DNA of 64,000 nt from JAEUIE01 sp046350055 (GCA_046350055.1 JAXMBC010000001.1:558001-622000), one strand, 5' to 3'. Positions 8,968-18,500 are shown, counted from the first letter of the stretch. A program made the numbers and translations. Notes: generated from the letters alone by a model not told the origin.

Positions 8968-9631
8968 AGATCAGCTCCTTTTCTTCTTGATACACTTCCT
9001 GGCCCATCCATTCTTCTTCCGTGAGTTGCAGCAGCTTGGGTAGCTCCTCATCACCTCCGATGAATTTCTCAAAACGATGAAAGGATGGTAGTTCTTCGAC
9101 GCAGCGCTGATACTCGTCATACCAGGCCGAGGGATCACTGCCGCGAAAGTTCTGCTGGTAGCTGATTTCGACAGGAAGCAGGATGTCACCTGCAGGACCA
9201 GCGTGGAAGCGTAGTCGGGCATATGTCTGCCCGCCTCGCGCCAGAATGAACATCACGGCCCAGTCACTGGTGCCGAAGCAACGGGTGAAAGTGTCTTCAT
9301 CGGTGGAGCTCGGTTCCGGGCAGTGCCCTGGATGCGTATGCACCCAGATGCGTGCACTGGCTTCCGGCGTAACACCACGGTCCACCATAGCATCGAAGTA
9401 GTCCGCCACGGACGCATCCTCAAAGCTCACGGTGCCGACGGTGGTTTGTTGCTTGACCAGATGAATATCCTGGATGAGCAGCAGATCACTGGGATCGGTT
9501 TCGGCAAAGCCACCGACTTCGGTGGTGCCGATATCACGCAAGAACAGCAACTTCGCCCAAGCATAGGGCGTGAGCCTCAGGGCCGGCTTGGTCGTCTTCC
9601 TCGTCATCTGGCGATTCAGTCGACTCGTCAT
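8954..9631 (-). CDS. JAMM/JAB metallopeptidase, candidate deconjugase or Ubl processing enzyme
   Basis: This 225-residue protein carries a complete JAMM zinc motif: Glu38 (TEVGG), His98-x-His100-P, then Ser108 and Asp111 in exact HxH-x7-S-x2-D spacing. Enzymes of this fold cleave isopeptide or peptide bonds after ubiquitin-like proteins. Here it should trim the Ubl precursor, remove the Ubl from targets, or both. I placed the start at 9631 because GAGGAG lies 7 bases upstream; an in-frame ATG 66 bases earlier lacks such a site. That start is inside the E2-RING gene (98-base overlap), and the end overlaps the E1 gene by 14 bases. The acidic C-terminal third (residues 170-225) has no recognised domain. 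Confidence 0.9.
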   Translation of the reverse strand: MTSRLNRQMTRKTTKPALRLTPYAWAKLLFLRDIGTTEVGGFAETDPSDLLLIQDIHLVKQQTTVGTVSFEDASVADYFDAMVDRGVTPEASARIWVHTHPGHCPEPSSTDEDTFTRCFGTSDWAVMFILARGGQTYARLRFHAGPAGDILLPVEISYQQNFRGSDPSAWYDEYQRCVEELPSFHRFEKFIGGDEELPKLLQLTEEEWMGQEVYQEEKELIYEYA

Positions 9632-10583
9632 ATTCAGTCTCCTCGTTGGGTTGGCAGTTAGGACATAGACCATCGAACAGGCATGCATCGCAGCCATCCG
9701 CCATACAGGCGGAACAGTGGATCATGCAGTGGGCACAGAAGTTGTCTCCACAGATCGAGCATGGCTTGATGCAGCCCTGACATCTGGGATCGGTACAGTT
9801 GGAGCAGTACCCGGTGCAGTCGAGACAAACCAGATCGTCACAGCAAGGACATGTGATACCTTCACTGGTCTCCACCATGGCTGAGCAACTTTGGCAGGGT
9901 GTACCGAACCACTTGTCCATCGCGTGGTATGCGCTGTCTGGGTTGTAAGTAGTCAGGATCTGCTGCACGATAAGGAAGAAATCAAACAAGCGTCCTTGCT
10001 GAAGCGATTGCTTGATGGATAAGGCTCCATCTCCTTCACACAGATACTCGTGACTGACATGAGGATGCACCATCTCCTCGTTGACTTCGGCGGGATTGGG
10101 ATCGAGTGCCTTGATGCGATAACAGTGGCGTTGACCCAACTTTCTCCATTCCAGGATGACCTGAAACCGTCCAAGCTCGATTCCCTCGAACACCATGCTT
10201 GGGATGGTGACACGAAGTTCGGACTTCTCCAGGTCACACTCGACCTCCTCGAATTCTTCTTCGAGGTACTCCAGCTCACGCCAGAGTTCAGGAAGCGTTA
10301 TAAGCCCAACTTGCTCTCGTTGTTGCTTGAGAGCACTTTGCAAGCTCTGAGCGTAACCAGCTAAGTCTGTTAGCAATCGCTCAAGATCGTCAGCCAACTC
10401 AGCCTGAGCATGGAGCCACTGGGCATCAAGAGTCGTTTGATGGAGTAGCATTCTGGTGAGCAGCCTACTCCAGATCATGTGCGGCAATTCCAAAGTGTCC
10501 CGTGAGAGACGGGCCTGGACCAGTTGCCGATGAATCCGGAGAGCTGCTCGCCAGCGCTGACGTTGGTCATTTGACCATGACAT
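9534..10583 (-). CDS. E2-like conjugating enzyme fused to a Cys-rich RING/treble-clef region
   Basis: Residues 1-110 are helical and may be a coiled coil. Residues about 110-225 look like an E2 (UBC) fold: beta strands (LRVTIPSMVF, LGRFQVILEW), then MVHPHVSHEYLCEGDG, with HPH at 173-175 in the place of the E2 HPN motif and Cys182 as the candidate catalytic cysteine, then the C-terminal helices (RLFDFFLIVQQILTTYNP, AYHAMDKWF). Residues 230-310 hold 20 cysteines in repeated CxxC pairs, as in RING or tandem zinc treble clefs, and would serve as a built-in E3. The last 40 residues are acidic. The fusion puts E2 and E3 roles in one chain. It lies between the Ubl and JAB genes. The E2 assignment is by motif reading and should be confirmed by structure prediction. 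Confidence 0.8.
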   Translation of the reverse strand: MSWSNDQRQRWRAALRIHRQLVQARLSRDTLELPHMIWSRLLTRMLLHQTTLDAQWLHAQAELADDLERLLTDLAGYAQSLQSALKQQREQVGLITLPELWRELEYLEEEFEEVECDLEKSELRVTIPSMVFEGIELGRFQVILEWRKLGQRHCYRIKALDPNPAEVNEEMVHPHVSHEYLCEGDGALSIKQSLQQGRLFDFFLIVQQILTTYNPDSAYHAMDKWFGTPCQSCSAMVETSEGITCPCCDDLVCLDCTGYCSNCTDPRCQGCIKPCSICGDNFCAHCMIHCSACMADGCDACLFDGLCPNCQPNEETEYDESTESPDDEEDDQAGPEAHALCLGEVAVLA

Positions 10584-10655
10584 GTTGGCCCTTTCGTAAT
10601 GTTGAAACGAAACGAGCGGCCACCTTGAGCCGCTCGATCTGATCGCTTGACGGGG

Positions 10656-10874
10656 TTACTGAGCCCCTTCAATCTTGACAGCGGTGATCGACACACGGTC
10701 ACCTTCCTGCAAAACCTGATCCGCTGAAGCCGGCTGTCGATTGACTCGGATCAGATATGACGACGGGTCGCCCTTGATCTTGGCGTCGAAGAGTTGCCGG
10801 ACCGTGGTACCTACTTCGATGGCTAGGTAATCCGCGAAGCCGGCACCCTGGTTGTTGATGAACAAAATCCTCAT
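10656..10874 (-). CDS. Ubiquitin-like (beta-grasp, MoaD/ThiS-type) protein
   Basis: This 72-residue protein has the beta-grasp pattern: strand MRILFIN, strand YLAIEVGTTV, helix VRQLFDAKI, strand YLIRVNRQPA, then a VLQEGDRVSITAV strand close to the motif seen in MoaD, ThiS and bacterial ubiquitin-like proteins. The end is IEGAQ, not a bare GG. If the last two residues are removed, Gly70 would be exposed for activation by the E1, and the JAMM peptidase two genes downstream is the obvious candidate. Alternatively the protein acts without conjugation. The start has a strong site (AAGGAG) 6 bases upstream. No molybdopterin or thiamine genes are nearby, which argues against a cofactor role. Confidence 0.85.
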   Translation of the reverse strand: MRILFINNQGAGFADYLAIEVGTTVRQLFDAKIKGDPSSYLIRVNRQPASADQVLQEGDRVSITAVKIEGAQ

Positions 10875-10944
10875 GTGTCTCTCCTTGGGTAAACGAAAGC
10901 AGCCACCCCACCTTGGGATGGCTTGATGCGGCAGAACGTGAAAC

Positions 10945-11142
10945 TCAAAACAAACGCCGATAGCGCACCCGGCGTTGATGACGGTTGCGTAGTCGCTTGC
11001 GTCGACGCAAGCGATAGGGACGAAACGTCAGATGGTTGGGCAGCAGTAATCGCTGATGAAACTGGAACCCGCTGTGTTCCAGAAAGCTCATACTCTCTCC
11101 CGTGACGCGCGCGAGCGCACGCATCAGGGCATGCCTGTTCAT
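10945..11142 (-). CDS. Small arginine-rich protein heading the Ubl operon
   Basis: This 65-residue frame has a strong ribosome-binding site (AAGGAG, 7 bases before the ATG), nearly identical to that of the Ubl gene, and sits 70 bases before it on the same strand. The first half is amphipathic (ALMRALARVTGESMSFLEHS); the second half has about 13 Arg in 27 residues, so the protein is very basic and may bind nucleic acid or be the acceptor (few Lys, so acceptance elsewhere is also possible). No family is recognised. That it is translated is inferred from the site and the operon position only. Confidence 0.55.
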   Translation of the reverse strand: MNRHALMRALARVTGESMSFLEHSGFQFHQRLLLPNHLTFRPYRLRRRKRLRNRHQRRVRYRRLF

Positions 11143-11170
11143 GGTTTCTCCTTGTTGTTATCGAAAAGGA

Positions 11171-11199
11171 AAACCGGCAAGGACTGTGCTTGCCGGTTT
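11171..11199 (-). terminator. Terminator of the serine recombinase gene
   Basis: AAACCGGCAAG pairs perfectly with CTTGCCGGTTT over a 7-base loop, followed by TTTTCC-type sequence on the minus strand. It lies 25 bases beyond the recombinase stop and 28 bases before the small basic gene. The Ubl operon therefore either starts inside the hairpin/recombinase end or depends on read-through. Confidence 0.75.
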
Positions 11200-11224
11200 G
11201 GTTGAGAATTGAACGAATCAGGTG

Positions 11225-13444
11225 CTAGGCGGCATCTTGATCTGCTTGCTTTTCACGTTCAAGACGAAGCTGCTTTTGTCGTGTTTTCCCGTGCAGCCAC
11301 GGTAATCCGTGCTCCTGGTGCCATTTCTTGATCATGACTGTCACCGAATTGCGTGAACAACCGACCATCTCGGCGATGGTTTGAATGGGTTTCCCTTCAT
11401 TCCACAACTGAATCACTTGGCTTATCACAGCATCCTGAATGGGAGTCGGTCTGATGATCCTGGATCGTTTCTCTGATCCCGTTGGCACGGGAAGCCCACG
11501 CTGCACGTACCACCACATCAGGCCTTTCGCAATTGCTGCGAACTTCAGACCAAGCTTTTCAGCAATCGCGAGTGCACTTAGATTCTGATCGTACAAAGCC
11601 TTCACTTCGTCCGCACGCTGTGCCCAGATTGGTAACGGTGCAAAACAGAGTGTTACTGATTCTGATGCGATTGGTGGCAAGTCTTTCAGCCCCAACACAG
11701 AACGAGCCAGCCGAACTGGATCTAAAGTGAACGTCCCGACAAGCTTCTTCCGTTTGAGCCCCGGAAAATCCACCTCTCTAACCGTGATACATCCAATGAG
11801 TTGACGTATCGCGACTCCTGCTCGTGCGGGATCTCCTTCGAGCAAATGATGCATCTTCAGCAGTCGCTCGATGACCCATTCACGAGTCGGAGCCTGCTTG
11901 ATGTTCTGGTCATTCCCCAGAGCATCGAGTTGACGCTGAATCTCATTCAGCTCGCGTCGACGTGCACTCAGGCGTCCAGAAACCTCAGGGCCAGCCTCAC
12001 CCTGCTCGATACATTCCAGAATGGCATTGATGCGCCGGACAATATCACTGCGACGACGTTCCAGCCCTTCCCGTTCCTGTGGGTGCAATTGCTGCTGTGT
12101 GTTCCAGGCGTTTGTAACTGCCTGAAATAGCCATTCGCGTAGCTTAACGTGTTTCAGAAGAATACCGTGAAGGTATCCGACGATCTGTTCCTCCGCATAC
12201 TTGCGAAGCAACGAAGTCTTCACATCGCACTGTCGACTGGGATAGCCGCTGCACTGTAAATACAAGCCACGTAGGCCATTCATGTACAGTGGTCGGCCAC
12301 ATTTCTCACACTTGAACAGACCCTGCAGCATGTGACGAGGGTTTTGGAGATCGCGGACAGAACCACGCAACCTACCATTCTTTTCACGCACTATGGCGAA
12401 CTTCTGTCGATCCTGCTCTCGCAGTTGCTGAGCCCGGTAAAAGAGTTCAACCTCTACGATACGCAGGTTTGGACGTTCAGTGACCGAATAACCTTCATCA
12501 CCTTCTGAGCGCAGTTCAATGGTGACATCACCCGTCAGAGGGTTGCACTTGTTCTTCCTCTTTCCGTAGGGCCATAAACCGACGTACTTCACATTCTCGA
12601 GAATGTGGATTACGACAATCGTTGTCCAGCCGTTGGAACCAGATGCACGATGGCCGCGAGGTGCGTTCAGTCGATTGAGTTGCGTGGTGATCCAATAGAC
12701 GGATCGTCCCTCATCGCAGTACCAGCGAAAGATGCGCACCACCCATTCTGCTTGAGCTGGGTCAATGTCGATGACTTTCTTAGGCCGCATCTTGCGTGCA
12801 CGGCTCTGGTTGACCGATCCAGGGGCAACTACCGAGGCATAGCCATAACAATGGTCTCCGTTGGAGTTCCCGGATTTGACATTGTTTTGGTGTCCGCGCT
12901 TTACGTCTTCTGTCAGTTGCTTTATCTTGGCCTCCGCAAGGATGCAATCAAGATAAATGATGGATTCCCAGCCCGCATTGTTCGTGTCAAAACCGTTGGC
13001 CGTGCAGATGATGCGGATCCCAAGGTTATAGACGAGGTCTTTGATCATCGGGATGCTGATCGCGGATTCTCTCGCTAATCGCGAGATGTTCCAGATGTAC
13101 ATCACCTTGAACAAGCCTTTCCGGGCTGCCTCCAGGATGGCGTTTAACCCAATTCGTCTCAGCTTGCGACCGGATACTGCTTCATCCATGAACCGTAGTT
13201 CCACTGGAATGAAGTGATGATTTCGAGCAGCTGCTTGTTCGATAGAATCAAACTGCTGCTCGATGCTGCTCTCATCTTGAGACTCGCTGCTGTAGCGTGC
13301 GTAAGCCGCCGCGATCTCTTTGATGGAATCAGTCTCATTGCCTCCATCATCTGGCCGAGTAATACCGGATGAATTCTGTGCTGAAACTGTGCTGAGATTC
13401 AACCGAAACAGAGTCAGGTAGGCATATAGCACGGCAAACAACAA
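11225..13444 (-). CDS. Large serine recombinase (phage-integrase type)
   Basis: This 739-residue protein has an N-terminal resolvase domain (about residues 43-190) with catalytic Ser52 in YARYSSES and the ISRLARE helix. A recombinase domain follows (DPAQAEWVVRIFRWYCDEG, about 225-340), then a zinc ribbon (CEKCGRP ... LQCSGYPSRQC, about 375-405) and a coiled coil (about 430-500). The last 130 residues include a helix-turn-helix (IQTIAEMVGCSRNSVTVMI). The first 40 residues are not conserved in the family, so the true start may be later. Such enzymes insert and excise phages and islands without high-energy cofactors. It is the nearest upstream gene to the Ubl operon and may have brought it in. 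No partner directionality factor was seen. Confidence 0.9.
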   Translation of the reverse strand: MLFAVLYAYLTLFRLNLSTVSAQNSSGITRPDDGGNETDSIKEIAAAYARYSSESQDESSIEQQFDSIEQAAARNHHFIPVELRFMDEAVSGRKLRRIGLNAILEAARKGLFKVMYIWNISRLARESAISIPMIKDLVYNLGIRIICTANGFDTNNAGWESIIYLDCILAEAKIKQLTEDVKRGHQNNVKSGNSNGDHCYGYASVVAPGSVNQSRARKMRPKKVIDIDPAQAEWVVRIFRWYCDEGRSVYWITTQLNRLNAPRGHRASGSNGWTTIVVIHILENVKYVGLWPYGKRKNKCNPLTGDVTIELRSEGDEGYSVTERPNLRIVEVELFYRAQQLREQDRQKFAIVREKNGRLRGSVRDLQNPRHMLQGLFKCEKCGRPLYMNGLRGLYLQCSGYPSRQCDVKTSLLRKYAEEQIVGYLHGILLKHVKLREWLFQAVTNAWNTQQQLHPQEREGLERRRSDIVRRINAILECIEQGEAGPEVSGRLSARRRELNEIQRQLDALGNDQNIKQAPTREWVIERLLKMHHLLEGDPARAGVAIRQLIGCITVREVDFPGLKRKKLVGTFTLDPVRLARSVLGLKDLPPIASESVTLCFAPLPIWAQRADEVKALYDQNLSALAIAEKLGLKFAAIAKGLMWWYVQRGLPVPTGSEKRSRIIRPTPIQDAVISQVIQLWNEGKPIQTIAEMVGCSRNSVTVMIKKWHQEHGLPWLHGKTRQKQLRLEREKQADQDAA

Positions 13445-13781
13445 GAAGTGTCGAACTTGTTGAACCTTATGGACTTGCGTCAGAAGTCTCGAACTAATAG
13501 GGTGTTGCGGAAGGTGGGGGGCGATATTCCCCCCCTCTCCGCTTGCAAGTCTTGTCGATTGGCGTAACTGACTGAGCTACTAAGGGTTACGTCACCCATT
13601 TCATATGCAGAAACACTCGCAGGTGCACCTTGGGGGCATACGGGTGGTCTACCATTATGTCATCATGTCATCAAGGATGAGGAACTGTCTCCAGTTCTGT
13701 TAACTTAGGCAAAATCAAGGGGTTTTATGTTTTGTTTGTCGAGAAAGCCTCAACAAAGACCCGATACCATTGAAGGATGAC
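13445..13781. other. Intergenic gap with a G/C-run hairpin at the island border
   Basis: Six G (13516-13521) and seven C (13529-13535) form a strong hairpin over a CGATATT loop. The next 60 bases resemble the reversed 5' half of a tRNA (CTGAGCTA at about 13574-13581) but do not fold into a full tRNA. This is a plausible attachment-site region for the serine recombinase. The rest holds no gene that I can support; the promoter of the efflux operon should be near its right end. Confidence 0.35.
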
Positions 13782-15479
13782 GTGTCGATACGTTGGAGCC
13801 TGTTCGTGCCATTCAGCGTCCGAGCATGTTTACACTTGTGCGCGTTGATGACCGCTTGTGCGCTGTGCATGGCAGGTTGTACTTCCCTGGATGATTCAAG
13901 CCCACTCTTCCAGCCGACAGCAGCGATATTGCTTCCTGAAATGCCCCAGAGTGCTGGTGCTCCTGAAGCGAAGTCCGAGTCGCAGGGTAGCCCGAGCGCT
14001 GCTTCAGCCAGTTCCACTCGATCGCTGAATCTCCCCGCTGTGCCTGCGGCTACAACTGTCGGCAAGGCCCTGCCCATAACCCTGCCTACTGCTTTGCAAC
14101 TGACGCATTCGAGCCCGCTCGACATTCAGATTGCGGAAGAACGTATTCGTGCGTCTGCTGCACAATATGATCGAGCCAAGGTCATGTGGCTACCCAATCT
14201 CAATTCAGGAGTAGATTACTTTCGCCACGATGGCCAGATACAGGATATTGTGGGCAAGGTCTTCCAAACCAGCAGGTCATCCCTGCTGTTAGGCGCTGGC
14301 CCGCAAGCTGTAGTTTCGCTGTCTGAGGCCATCTACGCTCCGCTTGCTGCACGTCAACTGGTCAACAATGCGGATGCCAGCGCTCAAACTGTCCGGAATG
14401 ATACAACGCTAGCAGTGGCAATTGCCTACTTCAATGTGCAGCAGGCTCGCGGCGAGGTAGCGGGGACAGTGGAATCGTTACGCCGCGCGGAAGATCTTGT
14501 TGCCCGGGCGACGAAACTGGCGCCTGACCTGACACCCGATGTAGAAATCCATCGTGCGAAGACAGAAGCAGCCAGACGCCGACTGGCAGTGGAAACTGCC
14601 TATGAAAAATGGCAGGTTGCCAGTGCTGACCTTTCCCGTCTGCTCCGACTCGAAGCAGGCACGGTAGTGGAGCCTGCTGAAGAGCCTTCGCTGACGGTAA
14701 ACCTGATTGACATGCATGTCCCGATGGAGGAGATGATTTCCCTGGCCCTGACGTATCGTCCGGAGTTGGCGTCGCATCAGGCACTCGTGCAGGCTGCCCT
14801 GGTGCGAACCAGGCAGGAGAAAGCGCGGCCGTTTCTGCCCGTGCTGGGTGTACGTGGCGTGGGATCAAACACGCCGGGACTGGCTGGTGGCTACTTTGGA
14901 GGCGGAGTCAATGACGATATGCAGAACTTCAGTGCACGCTTCAGCGTAGACATCCAGGCGGTCTGGGAACTGCAGAACCTGGGCTTTGGCAACAAAGCTC
15001 TGGTACGTGAGCGGGAAGCTGACCAACGCCGTGCACTGTTAGAACTGCAGCGAACACAGGAATTGATCATGGCGGAAGTGACGCAAGCACACGCTCAACT
15101 CAGTCGTGCAGCGAAGCGTCTCCAGTATGCTGAAGAAGGTGTGGAAAATGCAATTGCTACTGCCGAGAAGAATCTTCAGGGACTCGGGCAAACCAAACGG
15201 TTAGGTGAGCAACTGGTGCTGGTCTTCCGTCCGCAGGAAGCAGTTGCATCAGTCACCGCACTCGATCAATCGTACAGAGATTATTATCAGGCTGTGGCCG
15301 ATCATAATCGTGCTCAATTTCGTCTCTATCGTGCACTGGGACATCCAGGACAAGCGATCTGCCAGCATGATCAGCCTGGCTTAACCATGCCCGTGACACC
15401 CACGCCTTTGAGCAACCTCAACGAGTCAGAAACTCTCAAGCCCGAATTGCCGGCATCTGTTGAACCAATCCGGCCGTAG
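13782..15479 (+). CDS. TolC-family outer-membrane efflux lipoprotein
   Basis: The product has a lipoprotein signal (hydrophobic stretch ending LCMAGC, cleavage before Cys) and two long outer-membrane efflux repeats rich in Ala/Gln/Glu heptads (for example AVAIAYFNVQQARGEVAGTV and EVTQAHAQLSRAAKRLQYAE). It should be the exit duct of a tripartite RND pump. I chose the GTG at 13782 because AAGGA lies just upstream; a TTG four codons earlier is the only other option. It is the first gene of an operon with the RND permease and the adaptor. The C-terminal 30 residues are Pro-rich and variable. Confidence 0.9.
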   Translation: MSIRWSLFVPFSVRACLHLCALMTACALCMAGCTSLDDSSPLFQPTAAILLPEMPQSAGAPEAKSESQGSPSAASASSTRSLNLPAVPAATTVGKALPITLPTALQLTHSSPLDIQIAEERIRASAAQYDRAKVMWLPNLNSGVDYFRHDGQIQDIVGKVFQTSRSSLLLGAGPQAVVSLSEAIYAPLAARQLVNNADASAQTVRNDTTLAVAIAYFNVQQARGEVAGTVESLRRAEDLVARATKLAPDLTPDVEIHRAKTEAARRRLAVETAYEKWQVASADLSRLLRLEAGTVVEPAEEPSLTVNLIDMHVPMEEMISLALTYRPELASHQALVQAALVRTRQEKARPFLPVLGVRGVGSNTPGLAGGYFGGGVNDDMQNFSARFSVDIQAVWELQNLGFGNKALVREREADQRRALLELQRTQELIMAEVTQAHAQLSRAAKRLQYAEEGVENAIATAEKNLQGLGQTKRLGEQLVLVFRPQEAVASVTALDQSYRDYYQAVADHNRAQFRLYRALGHPGQAICQHDQPGLTMPVTPTPLSNLNESETLKPELPASVEPIRP

Positions 15480-15583
15480 ATGCAGGACATCCATTCTAAA
15501 GAGAAATTCATCAATTTGAGCTATGACTCTCAGAGGCAGCGCGGTTTAATGATCTTGACCTTGTCCGTTTGTAAGGATCGGTT

Positions 15584-18500
15584 GTGAACCCCATCACATC
15601 AGCTTTGCGCCGCCCCGTAACAGTGATGGTGCTGGTTGCAGCAGTCGTCTTCGCAGGTGTGCTGGCTTACAGCCGCATGAAGGTGGACATCTTTCCCGCT
15701 CTGAACCTTCCCGTTATTTACGTCTGTCAGCCGTATGGCGGGATGGACCCGCAGCAGATGGAAGGACTGATCGCCAACTATTACGAATATCACTTCCTGT
15801 ACATCAACGGCATTCACCACGTCGAATCGAAGAATGTTCAGGGCGTATCGCTGATGAAACTCTACTTTCATCCCGATACCGACATGGCCCAGGCCATGGG
15901 TGAAACCGTCGGGTATGTCAATCGCAGCCGGGCGTTCATGCCACCGGGTACTGTCAATCCATTCATCATGCGGTTCGATACAGGATCGGTGCCGGTTGGC
16001 TACCTGGTGATGTCGAGTGAGACCAAGACGATTGGCCAGATTCAGGATCAGGCCCTGTTCAAAGTTCGCCCGATGTTTGCAGCTATCGAAGGCGTCTCCG
16101 CGCCTCCTCCTTTTGGCGGCAGTCAGCGTACCGTCGTTATCCGTGCCGATCCCGACCGGCTTCGTGCCTACGGAGTCTCTGCTGACGATGTCGTGAAAAA
16201 GTTGACCGAAGGGAACACGATTGCCCCTTCAGGCCAGATACGGATTCAGGAACGGATGCCCCTGGTGCCTACCAATGCCATGGTGGTGCAGCCTGCCGAA
16301 CTGGGTGCAATCGAAGTGAAACCCGGTGTTTTCATCCGTGATGTTGTCCGACGAGATCCGGTAACTGACAAGCCCCTCATCGAAGATGCCAGCGACGTTC
16401 CCACCGGGTATGCACTGGTCAATGGCAAGCGGGCGGTGTACATCCTGGTAACCAAGCGTGCCAACGCTTCCACGCTCAGCGTCGTGAACAATGTCAAAGC
16501 CAATCTGTCGAAGATGCAGGCAGAACTGCCGGATGACATCAAAGTCAGTTTCGAGTTTGATCAGTCGCCGTACGTCACGAATTCCATGAAAGGTGTTGCC
16601 ATCGAAGGTGCATTGGCCGCTGGCCTGGTTGGCCTGATGGTGCTGGTGTTTCTGCGTGACTGGCGGAGCGTCATAGTTGTCGTGCTGAATATCCCCTTTG
16701 CCCTGATTGGGGCACTCGTAGCACTTTGGCTCAGCGGACAGACCATCAATCTGATGACTCTGGGTGGTTTAGCGCTTGCGGTCGGTATCCTCGTGGATGA
16801 GGCAACCGTGGCAGTGGAGAATGTCCATGTGCAGATGGAACGGACTCCCTCTGTTGCGTTAGCATCCTGGAGAGGTGTAACGGAAACCGCTGTACCGCGA
16901 CTGCTGGCCATGCTCTGCATCCTGGCAGTCTTCATCCCAGCCTTCGTCATGGAAGGAGCAGCCCGTGGATTGTTTCTGCCTCTCTCGCTGGCTGTGGGAT
17001 TTGCGATGATTGTCAGTTACATTCTCTCCAGCACCTTTGTACCTGTTCTGTGTGTGCTGTTGCTGAAACACAAGCCACACACTCAGCACACCTCCCTGCT
17101 TTCACGTGTGTACTCTGGCTTCCTGACAGTACTGACCTCTCTGCGCTGGATCATCGTCCCTGCCTACGTCGCAGGGGCTGTCCTGGCAGTCTGGTTCCTG
17201 GGGAGCAGGTTAGGCCTGGAAATCTTTCCGCAGGTCGATGCGGGCCAATTCCAGCTACGACTGCGCGCTCCTACGGGAACACGCATTGAACAGACGGAGG
17301 CCATCACCCAGGAAGCCCTTCGTTATATTGGTGAAGAAGTAAAAGCCGCTGGTGGCGAAGTGGCCATCTCATTAGGCTTTGTTGGCGTGGTGCCTTCCAG
17401 CTATCCCATTAACAGTGTTTACCTGTGGATGGGAGGCCCGCATGAATCTGCCATCCGCATCTCCTTGAAACATGGCCGCGTTCGCATCGATGAGTTAAAA
17501 ACCCTGCTTCGCACCAGGCTGTCAGCACATCTCATCGCCTGGACAGCCAACAAGTGGAAGACAGAGGGTGTTGCGCCGGAAGTGGCGGAGCGACGAGCAA
17601 AAGAGATCAAACTCTCCTTCGAGCCTGCTGATATCGTCAATGAAATCATGAGCTTTGGCTCCCCGACCCCTGTGGAGGTTCAACTCTCCGGTTCCAACCT
17701 GGCGGCCAACCGTGCCTTTGCCGAAAAGGTGCGCGCGGAGTTGGGGAAGATCACGGCTCTCAAGGATCTTCAATATGCCCAGCCTCTGGACTATCCCACG
17801 GTGGAGGTGCTGGTGGATCGCGAAAAACTGGCTGCCAGTGGAGGCACTGCAGCCGACGTAGCAAGAGCCATCACGCCATTTACTTCTTCCAGTCGATTCA
17901 CTGTACCCAACTTCTGGAGAGACCCCGCCTCGGGCGTGGGGTACCAGGTGCAGGTTGAAGTACCTTTTACTCTGGTCAACGCAGCAAAGGACCTGGAAGT
18001 CATTCCCGTGCTTACACGAGGCAGCGACAAAGTGCTGGTGCGCGACGTGGGCACGGTGAAGGAAAACACCATGCCCGGCGAACTGGACCGTTATAACATG
18101 AAGCGGCTGGTGAGTCTCACAGCGAACATCCAGGGTGAGGACCTTGGCAAGATCGCAGAACAGGTTTCACAGGCTATCAAGAATGCAGGCGAGGTGCCCA
18201 AGGGTGTCACGGTAGATGTCCGAGGCCAGATCACTCCCTTTAACGAGATCTTCCGTGGCCTGGTGTTCGGACTGGCAGTAGCCGTCATCGTCATTGCCTT
18301 GTTGCTGACTGCTTACTTTCAGTCGTTCAGGCTGGCCCTGGTTTCCGTTTCGACCGTTCCAGCAGTACTGGCAGGTGTAGCAGCTGCGCTGTTTCTTACT
18401 GGATCGACATTGAACCTGCAGTCGTTCATGGGAGCTATCATGGCAGTCGGCGTTGCGACTTCAAATGCCATCCTGCTGGTGACCTTTGCTGAACGCTCGC

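Noticed and set aside
8302..10874. PRTRC-type plasmid system
   Set aside because: PRTRC sets include ParB and several specific proteins and a different Ubl sequence; here an E2-RING fusion is present and no ParB is seen.
10656..10874. Molybdopterin synthase small subunit MoaD or thiamine ThiS
   Set aside because: The fold matches, but there are no moa or thi genes nearby and the C-terminus is GAQ rather than GG. A cofactor role is therefore unlikely.
13540..13590. tRNA gene on the minus strand near the serine recombinase
   Set aside because: The D-arm-like motif is present, but the acceptor, anticodon and T arms do not pair into a standard tRNA. It is kept only as a possible attachment remnant.
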